Positions 1-10,964 of a stretch of 64,000 bases of DNA are shown here, piece by piece (position 1 is the stretch's first letter; every line of letters begins with the position of its first letter). Below the pieces are notes generated by a model. The model had not been told where the DNA came from, did no database searches, and saw nothing but the letters and a program-made list of their open reading frames with translations. Location: assembly GCA_018343915.1 (NCBI GenBank), contig JABRWF010000007.1:2790001-2854000 (forward strand), written 5' to 3'. The DNA comes from Agroathelia rolfsii. Its lineage: Eukaryota > Basidiomycota > Agaricomycetes > Amylocorticiales > Amylocorticiaceae. The position numbers and the translations under genes are program-made.

Positions 1-97
1 CACGCTCTTAGGGTAATAAAAGAAAAAGAAAAGAAATATAATACATTGTTTGAATAAATAACAAAAAATTTATAGTACAAAAGTCCAACTCATAACA
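1..97 (-). mobile_element. LTR 5' end, E/A-like, cut by window edge
   Basis: On the minus strand this begins TGTTATGAGTTGG at 97 and runs to the window edge through an A/T-rich stretch and a sequence like the TTATTACCCTTAGGG part of LTR-E. It abuts an LTR-B that starts abruptly in its middle at 98, so it is probably one end of an element inserted in that LTR-B. The other end and the TSD lie outside the window. Confidence 0.6.
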
Positions 98-676
98 TAA
101 TGGTTACCAGTACCAGTCCGGAAACGGATCTCCACACAGATGCCCAGTGGAGTTAGGTTAAAAGATCTTCCCCTGCATTGCCACATTTACGCTTCTATCT
201 CCCTCTGCGCATAGACCACTAAAGCTGCGCATGGACCTTTCCATAGCAGTATAAATAACGCATGTAACTTGTCCTGAAGAGCTTAGCTTCAACCTCTTCG
301 CCTTCAGGCAAGTAAAACCAAGTTTGTATTCCTTTAAAATAGATTACTAATATAAACTTCGCCTTCAGGGTATATACTTGCAGGCCTAGGCCCTTGTCCT
401 AGCCTCTCTGTTTTCTCTCTCTCTCTCTCCATTCCCTTATATTAGGAGGTGGTGCAAATCCCCTCACGTGTGCACGTGTGAACTAAGAGCTACAATCATG
501 TAAGAGCTAAGAAAGTACCCAGCACACCCTCAATAGATACAGGGTTAGTGTACCTGTGGGAACACTCTTGCGTGGGTACTTCAATACTTTAGTGTTAAGA
601 GGTGTATTGTTTGATTGTGCGCACAAGTAGGCTCCCCACGCCCAACATCACATAGTCAAGGAGTATACCCTTGACA
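98..676 (+). mobile_element. LTR-B, 3' two thirds
   Basis: It matches the LTR-B copies at 4968 and 34240 from the middle of U3 (GGTTACCAGTACC region) through the duplicated CCTTCAGG motifs, the CT-rich tract and the terminal GTCAAGGAGTATACCCTTGACA-type end at 676. It sits inside LTR-A sequence that resumes at 677. The 5' part is outside the window, beyond the fragment at 1-97. Confidence 0.75.
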
Positions 677-1203
677 CCTTATATAAACTAATATATATCT
701 TGCCTTCAGGCTTACACACGTCCTAGCCCACACCCCTCTTCTCTCTCTCTTTCCTTATTAAGCATAAGGCCTCTAGGGCAGCTTAGTAAGTATACACGTA
801 GGCTCTGACACAAGAGGGCCATAAGTATTATTAAAGTCCTCAATATATAAGGAGGCATTGAGCATGATAAAGTCCTATTTGTTTAGGCTAGGGGAGTAAT
901 AAGTCCCTGTGAACATTTGTAGACCACGGAGGGCTAAGCCACCTACGTCAAGTAAGAAGTACCCTAAATAGTATTTGACATGAAGCGAGTAACACGGGAA
1001 GACAATATATCCAGAGTACTGATACACAAGCCTAGTAAAGTACTAAAAGGAGTACACTATTACAAAGAAGTAGCAATGGGAGCACATGGGTGTTTGATAA
1101 ATATCCAACCTAGTAATACATATAAAACCCAGCTTTACAGCCTGCCCTTGTACCTTACAGAGGGTTGTGTTTATTGGATTAGTCAAGCGCGCAAGCCTTG
1201 ACA
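677..1203 (+). mobile_element. LTR-A, 3' half
   Basis: It corresponds to LTR-A from the ACTAATATAT region of R/U5 to the terminal GCCTTGACA at 1203. The next base begins a gag-pol fragment, so this is the right part of an LTR-A inserted in a gag end. The upstream part is off-window. CpG content is reduced compared with the copy at 23912. Confidence 0.75.
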
Positions 1204-1595
1204 ATCTTTAAGGACAAGGCTAGTTTTTAGAAGGGTCAATGGAAAGGGCTATTTTGGCTGACCCCTATCTCTCCAATCATTTCTCTTCTTTTCTCTCTCT
1301 TAACTCAGTTTCCATTTCTGGTGTATATGGACAGCACCTCCATATTCCCATCATATTCCATAGGTATTTTCTTTTACTCATAATATTAGCTATGATAGAT
1401 TCAGGAGCCTCATCCTCATCTATCAATTCTTGCTTTGTAAAAAAAAACAAAATAGCTACAAAAAAATTACCTTGAAGTATTTCTGTACATAATATCGATA
1501 ATTCTTTAAATGCACAAGGAAAAATTGAAGAAATCATGATTCTTGAAATAAGCATTAAAGGGATTAAGAAGAAACTTTCTTTTCTAGTTACCAAC
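1204..1595 (+). pseudogene. Ty3/Gypsy gag end and protease fragment (B type)
   Basis: This is homologous to B1 from about 36718 to 37110: the end of gag, the remains of the frameshift heptamer (GGGTTTT decayed to TAGTTTT near 1221), then the start of pol. The frame from 1239 contains the aspartic protease signature AMIDSGAS near 1390, followed by a stop where related copies continue. It is cut on the left by LTR-A (ends 1203) and on the right by LTR-B (starts 1596). It is non-functional; only about 390 bp of the parent element are visible. Confidence 0.75.
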
Positions 1596-2428
1596 TGTCA
1601 TGAGAAGATAATTTTCACCAATTTTCTTGGTTATTTTCCTGTATTATTTGGACTAATATTTAATTTGTTACTATATTTTCTCTCTTTTCTTTTATTTTCC
1701 TTATAAAAATTACCCTTTAGAGCATGGACTGTGGGTAGTGCAGTGGTCATGTGATTGGCCCTCACGTGTTCCAAGCCGTACATCACAGGAGTAATCTTGG
1801 GGCTGTGCACACTTCCATTTTCACTATCATGCATAGCTCAGGAGCACAGCCTTCCTCTCCTGATCAATTCTTAACAGTTACCAGTACTGGTCTGGAAATA
1901 GATCTCCATACGGATGCCTAGTGGAGTTAGGCTAAAAGATCTTCCCCTGCATTGCCACTCTTATGCTTCTATTTCCCTCTGTGCATAGACCACCTATGCT
2001 GCACACAAACTATTTAATAGTAGTATATATAGTGCATGTAACTTGTTCTGAAGAGCTTAGCTTTGACCTCTTTGCCTTCAGGCAAGTAAAAGTTTGTATT
2101 CCCTTATTTAGAGATTGCTAATAAACTTCACCTTCAGGGTTTATTCTTTTAGCCTAGAGCTAGGTTCCTAGCCCCCCCCATCTCTCTCTCTCTCTCAAAT
2201 AGAAGGTGGTATAAATCCCCTCATAAGTATGTGATATTCATAAGAGCAAGTATAAGGAATAGGCAGAGTACCTAGCACATCCTCAATAGAATAAGGAATT
2301 GCATATCTGTGGGAAAACTTATTTCCTTAGGTACTTTAACTCAGTGTTAAGAAAGTTTATTTCTTGTTTGTGTCACAAGTAGGCCCTCTATACCCAATAT
2401 AACATAGTTAGGGAGTAGACCCTTGACA
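1596..2428 (+). mobile_element. LTR-B, 5' LTR of truncated element B2
   Basis: An 833-bp LTR beginning TGTCATGAGAAG and ending CCCTTGACA, inserted in the protease fragment. A primer-binding site and leader like those of B1 follow it, so it is a 5' LTR and not a solo LTR. The TATA-like TATATAT at 2024 lies 35 nt before the primer sequence AGCTTTGACCT at 2059-2069. Confidence 0.85.
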
Positions 2429-2647
2429 TTAGGTCAAAGCTACCAGATCCCTTGGACTTCCATGGTTTGAGAAGGCAAAAGTGATGATCTTGCATGAAGA
2501 GCATTTTCTTATATATTTTGTATTATGTACAAAACTTTCTGAGTATATAAATAACAAACTACTTCAGGAAGCAATTACATAGAGCCCTCCAAAGCCTACT
2601 TGCAACCCTGTTTAGACAAGAATAGTATGTATATTCCACACAATTTC
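2429..2647 (+). other. Untranslated leader of B2, truncated
   Basis: The leader resembles that of B1 from 34802 onward (the same GCTACCAG, GAGAAGGCAA and AGACAAGAATA segments). It is broken at 2648 by an LTR-A; B2's gag and pol are not found downstream. No gene is present. Confidence 0.7.
2431..2441 (+). promoter_or_regulatory. Self-primer binding site of B2
   Basis: AGGTCAAAGCT, two bases (TT) after the LTR end, is the exact reverse complement of AGCTTTGACCT at 2059-2069 in the R region of the same LTR. No TGG start typical of a tRNA primer site is present. Tf1-type self-priming is inferred. Confidence 0.75.
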
Positions 2648-3765
2648 TGTTATGAGTTGGACATTTTTTGCATTTTCTTTATGAACATGTACATATTTTT
2701 ATTATATTTTTACGATTTTCATTGACTGAGTTATGGACAAAATACCTTGCTGTCATGACCCGCCAATGTACCCGGCCGCCAAAACGTCCCAATTGCGCAC
2801 ATCAACTACGCAAACACCTATGACGGAATCACCGGCAACACCCTCCCTTCTGAGTTGCCGCGTACCCCGTGCATCGGAAGCATTTCTGATGTGTCTGCCG
2901 ACGTTTCCCCGGAGCCATGTGCACGGCCATCCTTTGCGCTTCCTTCTTATCACCAATGCACTTCTGCCCATTAGAGCGCTCCACATGATGACAACACTTC
3001 TTGAAGACATTCCCTGAGTCGCCATGTGCCCACACTAGCGGATCCTTCCTATCTAGGAAGATTGCGCTTGGTTCTCCCTCACAATTGTGCTCTGATTGAT
3101 GATCAGACCGCCGATGGTTCTGAAGGAATGCACCCCTGCCTTTGTGCACAGCGTGGCATGACTACCAGAGTGTGTGGCACGTGCTATTCCTTATTGTCTT
3201 TATTGTTTTCTCCTATTTCTTTATTTATCTTTCTGCGACTACTGTATTCTAGTATATATGTACTGTACCTGATGTAGTAGATACAGTAGTCGGAAAATTA
3301 AGTGTGTTTGGCCCTAACAAGCTCTACACCCACTGCATCGTCAGTGGTCAACCTGTGGACTTGAGCATTGTCAAGGGTATACTCCTTGACTATGCGACGT
3401 TGGGCGTGGTGGGCCTACTTGTGTGTACAATCAAACAATACACCTTCTCAACACTAAATACTGAAGTACCTTTGCAAGAGTGTTCCCACAGGTACGCAAT
3501 CCCTTATCTTATTGAGGGCGCGCCGGGTACTTTCTTATCTCTTACAAAATCGTAGCTCTCAATCACACGCACACACGTTGGGGGATTTGCACCGCCCACA
3601 AGTAAGTAAGAAGGAGGGAGAGATAGAGGGGGGGGCTAGGATGTGAAGCCTAGGCCAAAAGGAAATACCCTGAAGGCGAAGTTTTTATTAGTAATCTACT
3701 TTAAAATGAATACAACCTGGGTTACTTGCCTGAAGGCGAAGAGGTCGAAGCTGAGCTCTTCAGGA

Positions 3766-4768
3766 TGTTATGAGTTGGATATTTTTCGCCTTTTCTTTAC
3801 GGACATGTACATATTTTTACTATATTTTTACGATTTTATTTGACCAAGATATGGACAAAATACCTTGCAGGCAACATCTTGACACGCGTGTGACTAGCTG
3901 TGTTAGCCCCACGTGACAGGAGTGCTCGTGACAAGAGTATATTAGGAAGGTGGAGTCTAGATCATTCCTTTTCATCACAAGGTCTAGACTCAGGAACCAG
4001 GGACGTTCCAATCACTGTGCGATTACTAAGGAGTACTAGACTCATCATTCCGATTAGATGCTCATTGGACTTAGGCATAAAGCACTGCCCCTGTATTTTA
4101 GTCATTTCCACTTACGAACCCTGCTGTGCACAGACCATCAAGGCTGTGCACAGGCCCTTCATTTTATGTATAAATACAACCCTGTAGCCCTTACCTGAAC
4201 TTTAGCTTCGACCTTCTCGCCTTTAGGTAAGGGCACTTCCCATTTGTATGCTTATATAAAAACTAATATATCTCGCCTTCAGGCTTGTTCGCCCTAGCCC
4301 ACACCCATCCCCTTTTCTTTTACCTATTTTAGTGTAAGGCCTTAATTGGCATCTAAGATAGTTTACACGTGCCCTAGTACTAGAGGGTGTAAGACAATAA
4401 GAAGTCCTCAATACAAGGAGGCATTGCACGTGATCACAAAACCCTGTTCATTCAGGTAGGGGCAGTAACAAGTCCCTTTAGGCGTTAGTAGTAGTACGGA
4501 GGGCTAAGCCGCCTACTCCGAGTAAGAAAGTTTATGCAAGGTCTATTTAACGCAAAGAGAGCACACGGGAAGCCATTGGCTGGAGTACCGACCGCAATCC
4601 TAGCAAAGTAGACTTGCTAGACTACTATTACAAAGGATAGCAACGGGAGCACGTACGCGCCTAGTGAAACCAAACTAATACACGTTGTAAAAGGGACCTT
4701 ACAGTCCACCCTCATACCTTCGAGAGGGTTTACGTTGTTTGGTTAAGTCAAGAGCGCAAGCCTTGACA
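3766..4768 (+). mobile_element. LTR-A solo; TSD CAGGA
   Basis: A complete 1003-bp LTR-A from TGTTATGAGTTGG to GCCTTGACA, flanked by CAGGA at 3761-3765 and 4769-4773. The perfect TSD shows it inserted whole into LTR-B and then lost its internal region by recombination between its LTRs. Its TATAAATA precedes the primer sequence AGCTTCGACCT. Confidence 0.93.
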
Positions 4769-4967
4769 CAGGACAAGTTACATGCACTATTTATACTATT
4801 CTATAAGGGTCCGTGCGCAGTATGGATGGTCTGTGTGCAGAGGGAGATAGAAGTATGAAGGTGGCAATGCAGGGGGAGAACGTTTACCCTAACTCCACCG
4901 GGCATCCGTGTGGAGATCCGTTTCCAGATCAGTACCGGTAACTGTTAGGAATTGTTCAGGGAAGGAA

Positions 4968-5823
4968 TGTCATGAGATGGACATTTTTGCCGATTTTCCG
5001 GCTATTTTCTTGTATTATTTGGACAAGTATTTAATTAGTTACTGCATTTTCTTTTTCTTTTTCTATTTTTCTTATAAAAATTACCCCTTTAGGGCGTGGA
5101 CTGTGGACAGTGCTGTGGTCATGTGATTGGCCCTCACGTGATTCAAGCCGCATGTCATAGGAGTAATCTCGAGGCTGTGTGTACTTCCATTTCATCATTA
5201 CGCACAGCCTAGGAATGCAAACTTCCTTCACTGATCAATTCCTAACGGTTACCGGTACCGGTCCGGAAACGGATCTCCACACGGATGCCCGGTGGAGTTA
5301 GGGCTAAAGATCTTCCCCTGCATTGCCACAATTATACTTCTATCTCCCTCTGCGCACAGACCATCCAAGCTGCACACGGACCTTTCTACAATAGTATAAA
5401 TAGTGCATGTAACTTGTCCTGAAGAGCTCAGCTTCGACTTCTTCGCCTTCAGGCAAGTAAACGGTTTGTATTCCATAAAAATAGATTGCTAATAAAACTT
5501 CTTCGCCTTCAGGGTATAACTCTCAGGCCTAGGCCTTCGTCCTAGCCCCTCCCCTTTTCCTTCTCTCCCTTAATCCCTTACCAGGAGGTGGTGCAAATCC
5601 CCTCAAAAGCGTGTGTGTGTGAAACTCCGTAAGAGCATCGATTACGCATAAGATAAGAAAGTACCCGGACAGACCTTTAATAAAATCTAAGGTCCTGTTA
5701 TCTGTGGGAACACTTGTGCGTAGGTACTTCTAGTATTTAGTGTTGAGTGTGTATTGTTTGATTTAGTGCACAAGTAGGCACCACACGCCTAACGTCACGA
5801 AGTCAAGGAGTATACCCTTGACA
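4968..5823 (+). mobile_element. LTR-B solo; TSD AGGAA
   Basis: A complete 856-bp LTR-B from TGTCATGAGATGG to CCCTTGACA, flanked by AGGAA at 4963-4967 and 5824-5828. It is inserted in the opposite orientation into an older LTR-B. Its CpG sites (CCGGTACCGG, TCCGGAAACGG) are mostly preserved, suggesting a relatively recent copy. Confidence 0.93.
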
Positions 5824-6465
5824 AGGAAGGCTGTGTTCCTGGGCTGTGCGTGATGGTGAAAAATAAAGTTTGCACAGCCCCGAGATTACTCCTGTGACGT
5901 GCGGCTTGGAACACATGAGGGCCAATCACATGACCACAGCACTGCCCACAGTCCACGCCCTAAAGGGTAATTTTTATAAGAGAAAATACAAAAGGAGAAA
6001 GGAAATGCAATAACTAATTAAATAATAGTCCAAATAATACAAGAGAGTAGCCGAAAAATTGGCGAAAATTCCCTTCTCATGACAAGCATCCTCAAGCATC
6101 TCGTCTAGTTTCTTCTCTCTGGCTTGACATCTCTCGCTCTACGCCTGATCTCGCCGGACCTCCCGCTCAACCTGCCGTATGTCTGACTGCTTGCCGCGCC
6201 ACCCGTATTGCCGCAGGCTCCGAGATATCGAAGAGGTGACTCCACGAACCCACAGGGCTGCCATCTGGTAGTGAGCCGCTTAGTAGTTAGCGCTCCCGGG
6301 GCATCGCCGCACCGCCTGAGCTAGCTGCAAAGGCAGCGCTTGACACTTGCAGGTGACATCTTGATGCATGTGTGACTAGCTGTGTTAGCCCCACGTGACA
6401 GGAGTGCTCGTAACAAGTGTATATAAGGAAGGCGGAGTCTAGATCATTCCTTTTCATCAAAAGGT

Positions 6466-6647
6466 TGTCAAGGCTTACGCACTTGACTTATCCAACAAAC
6501 ACAACCTGCTTGTAAGGTATATATACTATAATCATAGCAGTACATACTATGGCCAGATAGCTCAGTGGTTAGAGCGTCTGCATATATGGCAGTTGGTCCC
6601 AGGTTCAATCCCTGGTCAGGCCATTATTTTCAGATCAGTTATTAACA
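6466..6647 (-). mobile_element. 182-bp LTR-like piece containing a tRNA-like gene
   Basis: On the minus strand this piece starts TGTTAATAAC at 6647, directly after the polypurine tract and pol end of B3, and ends GCCTTGACA at 6466. It therefore occupies the position of B3's 3' LTR with TG...CA ends. The last roughly 54 bp (6466-6519) match the 3' end of LTR-A. The rest is a tRNA-like gene in the opposite orientation plus short unique flanks. A normal LTR-B of about 840 bp would be expected here, so this is either a replaced or deleted LTR or an unrelated junction. Confidence 0.5.
6551..6623 (+). tRNA. tRNA-like gene, apparent anticodon ATA
   Basis: The 73 bases fold as a cloverleaf. The acceptor stem GGCCAGA/TCAGGCC has one A-A mismatch. 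The D stem is GCTC/GAGC, the anticodon stem CTGC/GCAG with a 7-nt loop ATATATG, and the T stem CCAGG/CCTGG with loop TTCAATC; the discriminator is A. Internal promoter boxes fit pol III consensus (A box TAGCTCAGTGG, B box GGTTCAATCC), and TTATTTT follows at 6624. Read in register the anticodon is ATA, which would decode the Tyr codon UAU but is not a normal eukaryotic anticodon. A single G-to-A change from GTA could explain it. It may be a decayed or pseudo-tRNA. Isotype is uncertain. Confidence 0.7.
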
Positions 6648-9600
6648 ATTACCCCCTTCCTAAGGGGATTTCCTCCGGAATATCCCAAGTTTCCATGTTC
6701 CTCCAATCTTTTCTGCTGTTTCCATGAAGTTCTCAATTAGCTGGAAAGAGAGATCCACAAAGACTACAGCCAAGAGGCATTTAGGTGCTTTGGGATTTTT
6801 CTTGTGGAAGTCTTTGATGAGTCATGGGGTGTTGGTGATATTGGTCTCTTTTTCCCACAAATCTTCTCCTAGGTACCCTTTCCATTCGACCAGATATTTG
6901 AGCTTCTTTGTCCATGGGCTTAGTCGGCTATTCTTAATGTGTAAAACCTCATGCTCTTCTTCTCCTTCTACTTCAACAGTTTCTAGAATAGGTGCAAGGG
7001 GCCTAGACTCTACTTGTACATGGGGTTTGATCAAAGAAACATGAAAAATGTTGTGTATGGTCCATCTTTTAGGAATAGCAAGCCAAACCACCTGATTTCC
7101 TACAAGTTTGGTAATCTTGTAAGGACCGATCCATTTAGCTAAAAGTTTCTTTGATGGCTGGGCTAGCTTGATGTTTTCTGTGCTTAGCCAAACTTTGTTG
7201 CTGACAGCGTACTTGGGGATTTCTGCTGCATGCTTATCAAAGAAGTACTTCATTCTGCTAGCTGCATAGTCCAAGGCTGCTTTTGCATTCTCTTGCAATT
7301 CTTTAACCCTTTCTGTCCATACTTGTGCTCCTTCTGTGCTAGGGATTCCAGCCGTAGTGAGGTTCATTCTTGGGGAGAATCCGTAATTCATTTCGAAGGG
7401 GGAGGAACCTATTGATGCTTGCTATCGGTTATTAAGTGCGAATTCTGCCAGGGGAAGAAGTCCTGCCCAATTATTCTGCCAATGGGAAATATAATTCTGA
7501 AGGTATACTTTGGCTTCCTAGTTGAGATGTTCCGTTTGGCCATTGGATTGCAGGTGATAAGTAGTGGAGAGGGACGTTTTGATTTCTAGACGCTTGTGGA
7601 TTTCCTGCATAACTTTTCCAGCGAATTGGGGTTCTCAGTCTGAGGTCCATTGTTTTGGTAAGCCATGGAGTCTGAAGATGTTTGCCAAGTACAAGTCTGC
7701 CATTTCTAAGGCTGTGATCACTTCTATACAGGGGATCAGGTGGCACATCTTGGTCAACCTATCTACCACTACCAGAATGGAATCATAGCCTTGGGATTTG
7801 GGGAGTTTTACAATCATGTCCGAGGTTACATGTTCCTAGGGGCATTTGGGAGTAGGTAGGGGTGCCAGAGGTCCCATAGGCATTGATTGGGAGGTTTTAG
7901 ATGTGAGGCAGTCTGGACATGAGGATATATAATCATTCACCGCTTTGGTAAGTCCTGGCCACCAATAATTTCTTGATACAAGTTCTAAAGTCTTGTGGTG
8001 GCCCGGATGACCTGCTGCTGGTATGTCATGATGTAAGCAAATGATGTTATTTTGCAAGGAGGTGTCTCATGGAATGTAAACTTTTCCGAGATGTAAAATT
8101 AGACCATTTTCTTCATTCCACTCTTCTAGACCCTTCTGCAGCTTAACTGGTCCTAACTCCTTGACCAATCCTAGGGTGTTTGCAATTTCTGTATCTTTTG
8201 CCTTGCTTTGGATTCTGTCCAGGATCCCCTTCTCTCCTTGTACTTCTACATGTCCTCTTCTTGCTATATTGATCTGAAAAAGTTTGGGGTCTAAGACTAT
8301 TTGGTCTAAGTTGTCTTCTTTGTTAGAGCATTAGAAGTCTGGTCGGTGGGAAAGAGGGTTAGCTCGTCCATTCTCAGACCCTCTAAGGTACAAAATTGTA
8401 AAGCGGAATTTGGACAGAAATAGTGACCACCTTGCTTGTTGTCTGGTCAGATTTTGGGCCATTTTCCAGTATTCCAAGTTCTTATGATCAGTATGAATTT
8501 CAAAGGGGTGAGGAAGTCCAATTAGGTAATGTTGCCAGGTATCTAGAGTATAGATAATTCCTAGCATCTCTTTGTCCTAGATGTCATAATTTCATTCTGC
8601 ATCATTCATGGCTTGTGAGAGAAATACAATTGGTTGCCAGGTGTTGTCGTTCTGCTTTTGGAGTAATACTGCCCCAGTAGCAAAGTTAGAAGCATCCATT
8701 TCCAGCTGTGTTTCCACGGTCTGCGAATAAGCTCCGAGTACTGGTGCTGATATGAAAGCCTTCTTCAAGTTATTGAATGCCTCCTGTTCTTCTGAAGTCC
8801 ATTTCCATTCAACCTTTCCTGTTAAGCGATCCAAGGGTTTGCAAACTTGTGCAAAATTCCAAATAAACCATTGATAGTAGTTTGCAAGTCTGCGGAAATG
8901 TTGGATGTCAGAGACCTTTTGAGGGGTTGGCCAGTCTAGAACTGCTTTAACCTTTTCTGGGGTCATTCGTATTGAGCCATAGGAGATGAGAGCGCTAAGG
9001 ATGTCAACTTCAGGGATGTTGTATTTAAATTTCTCCAGATTGGCAAAAAGGTCATTTGCTTTGAGAACTTTCAATACTTCTAGGACATGCTTGCAAAGCT
9101 TGGCTTCTGTTTGTACACTAATGATAATGTCATCAATATAGTGGACTAGCCATCTTAGCTGGTTGAATCCATAAAATAGATTGTCCATCATGGTTTGCAT
9201 AGTTGCCAGTTGTCATGACCCACCAATACACCCGGCTGCCAAATGTCCCGATCACACACATCGACACATGCGAACATCTACGATGGAGTCACCAGCAACA
9301 CCCTCCCTTCTAAGTTGCCGCATACCCCATGCATCAGAAGCGTTTCCGATGTGTCTGCCGACGTTTCCCCGGAGCCATGTGCAAGGCCGCCCTTCGCGCT
9401 TCCTTCCCATCATCAATGCGCTTCTGTCCATCAGAGCGTTCCACATGCCGACTGGACTTCTTGATGTCAATCCCCGAGTCGCCATGTATCCCCACCAGCA
9501 GATCCTTCCTATCTTGGAAGATTGCGCTTGGTTCTCCCCTATGATCACGCTCTGATCAACAATCAGACCGCCGATGGTTCCGAAGGAACGCACCCCTGCC

Positions 9601-10099
9601 TTCGTGCACAGTGTGGCATGACTACTAGAGTGTGCGGCGCGTGCTATTACTTATTGTCTCTATTGTTTTCTCCCATTTCTTTATTTATCTTTCTGCAACT
9701 ACTGTATTCTAGTATATAGTACTGTACTTGATGTAGTAGATACAGTAGTCGGAAAATTAAGTGTGTTTGGCCCTAAACAAGCCCTACACCCGCTGCATCA
9801 TCAGCGGTCAACCTGTGGACTCAAGCGTCCTTGAGTATCTCATCTAGTATCTTGTCTCCACTTGGTCTCTCCGCTCTACACCTGATCTTGCCGGACCTCC
9901 CGTTCAACCTGCCGTACGCTTGACTGCTCGCCGCGCCACCCGTATTGCCGCAGGCCCTGAGATATCAAAGAGGCGTCTCCACGAACCCACAGGGCTGCCA
10001 TCTGGCAGTGAGCTGCTTAGCAGTTAGCGCCCCAGGGGCATCACCACACCGCCCGAGCTAGCTGCGAAGGCAGCTCTTGACACCAGTGTATTGCATAAG
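6648..10099 (-). pseudogene. B3 pol remnant: RT, RNase H, integrase, chromodomain
   Basis: A minus-strand Ty3/Gypsy pol closely related to B1. Reading 10099 to 6648: an RT part with LVHYIDDIIIS (catalytic YIDD) near 9130, an RNase H part with [12 protein letters not shown] near 8490, an integrase zinc-binding part HHDIPAAGHPGHHKTLE...CPDC near 7940-8030, core fragments near 7640-7810, then GPY/F and chromodomain in the open stretch 6822-7391. Many stops and frameshifts break it, so it cannot make protein. The 5' part (protease, gag, 5' LTR) is missing beyond 10099. A polypurine tract (AGGAAGGGGGTAA on the minus strand) lies at about 6649-6661. LTR-C at 9211-10082 interrupts the RT. Confidence 0.85.
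9211..10082 (+). mobile_element. LTR-C solo; TSD CCAGT
   Basis: A complete 872-bp LTR-C from TGTCATGACCC to GCTCTTGACA, with TSD CCAGT at 9206-9210 and 10083-10087. The RT reading resumes after it at 10088-10099. It was originally CpG-rich and is partly decayed. Confidence 0.92.
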
Positions 10100-10964
10100 T
10101 GTCATGAGTTGATCTTATGGCTTATCTTGTTCTCCTAATTTTTCTATATTTTCTACTATTTTTCTTGAATTTATATCTTTTGATTTGAGTGCATAGGATT
10201 TATTTCTTTATTTTGGGTTTATTGCTGCTTTGTTCACATGGTACTGTACTTCATTTGGGTTTGCTTCCTGATCTTCTGATGTATATTATTGATCTGCTTC
10301 TTCCATCTTTGATGCTTCTTCTATCTTTGATCTTTTCCTATACTGTACTTCTGTTCTAACTCCCCTGATCCTTTCTCTTTCCTTTCTTCTATTTCCCTTG
10401 ATGTAGAGTTAAGGACTATTCTTAGAGTACTTGTAAACAGTATATAGAGGCCTGCCCTTAGGGCCTTTACAATCCAGCTTGACCACCTTTTGCCCTCTAA
10501 GTCATTCTCACTTACACCTGAAAGTTCTTATCTCCCACTCTCTCTCTTGTGTGTTTTACCCCCCCCCCCCCCCATCATCATCTTTGACTTGTTATACCTG
10601 GACCCCAAGGTTAAGGGGATATGCTGTGACTCCATGCTCTAAGGGAGTATAATACTGAGTGAAAGCATGTGTCACCATGATGTGTGAACATGGACTCCTA
10701 GGATCAGGGAGTATAAAGAATTGTGTCTAGTCCAAGACAGCATGTCCCATCTGGCAAAGGGACTTTAAAGAATACCAGTGATTATATGTTGCATGGAAGC
10801 CTTCATGAAACAGTGGGAGACCTTGCCTCTAGGTCTTTAAACATGAGTTGCACCTCCCTACTGGGGGAGATTAAAGATATCAGTAGTACCCCCCCCCCCC
10901 CCTTTGCCTAGCCTTCCTAGGCTAGATGTGTTTGGTTGGTTTGAGTCATGAGTGACCCATGACA
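10100..10964 (+). mobile_element. LTR-F with non-matching flanks
   Basis: 865 bp from TGTCATGAGTTGATC to GACCCATGACA, the same family as the inverted copy at 58128. A run of C of about 15 lies near 10560. TATATAG at 10441 is followed 35 nt later by AGCTTGACCAC (10476-10486). The terminal hairpin is GTCATG...CATGAC. Its flanks do not agree: ATAAG before and GTACC after. RT sequence lies on one side and an LTR-A end on the other, so it probably formed by recombination between two LTR-F copies. Confidence 0.85.

Larger units (their letters stand above)
3369..6084 (-). mobile_element. LTR-B solo (minus), split twice; TSD AGCAT
   Basis: Begins TGTCAAGGGTATAC at 3369 and ends CTTCTCATGACA at 6084, with TSD AGCAT at 3364-3368 and 6085-6089. 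The pieces 3369-3765, 4774-4967 and 5829-6084 add to 847 bp, full LTR-B length. It hosts a solo LTR-A and a solo LTR-B. Confidence 0.9.
2751..6345 (+). mobile_element. LTR-C solo, split by LTR-B; TSD CTTGC
   Basis: TGTCATGACCCGCC at 2751 to GCGCTTGACA at 6345, with TSD CTTGC at 2746-2750 and 6346-6350. Sequence 2751-3368 plus 6090-6345 gives 874 bp, the same net size as the other C copies. No coding region belongs to it. The open frames it contains recur on both strands in every C copy simply because the DNA is conserved. Confidence 0.88.
2648..6465 (+). mobile_element. LTR-A, 5' part, split by LTR-C
   Basis: It starts TGTTATGAGTTGG at 2648 and occupies 2648-2750 and 6351-6465, separated by the LTR-C insertion. 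It stops at 6465, inside the conserved U3 palindrome, where the 182-bp tRNA-containing piece begins. A piece at 10965-11019 could be its 3' end, but the flanking bases (ATTTC on the left, TCCCC on the right) do not match, so the right side has been rearranged. Confidence 0.7.

Noticed and set aside
2753..3149. Overlapping open frames of about 90-106 codons on both strands in LTR-C, recurring at 9252, 16100, 18321 and 23604
   Set aside because: They recur because the LTR DNA is conserved, exist in several frames and strands at once, carry no known domain and lose frame between copies. Treated as chance frames.
3900..4187. A roughly 95-codon frame (MLAPRDRSARDKSILG...) present in most LTR-A copies on either strand
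   Set aside because: It lies across the LTR-A U3 and R promoter region, has no recognisable domain, and its conservation is explained by LTR identity.
10555..10580. Poly-C tract as a regulatory site or assembly error
   Set aside because: Found in both LTR-F copies (with related G runs at 58515), so it is an LTR feature; no function can be argued.
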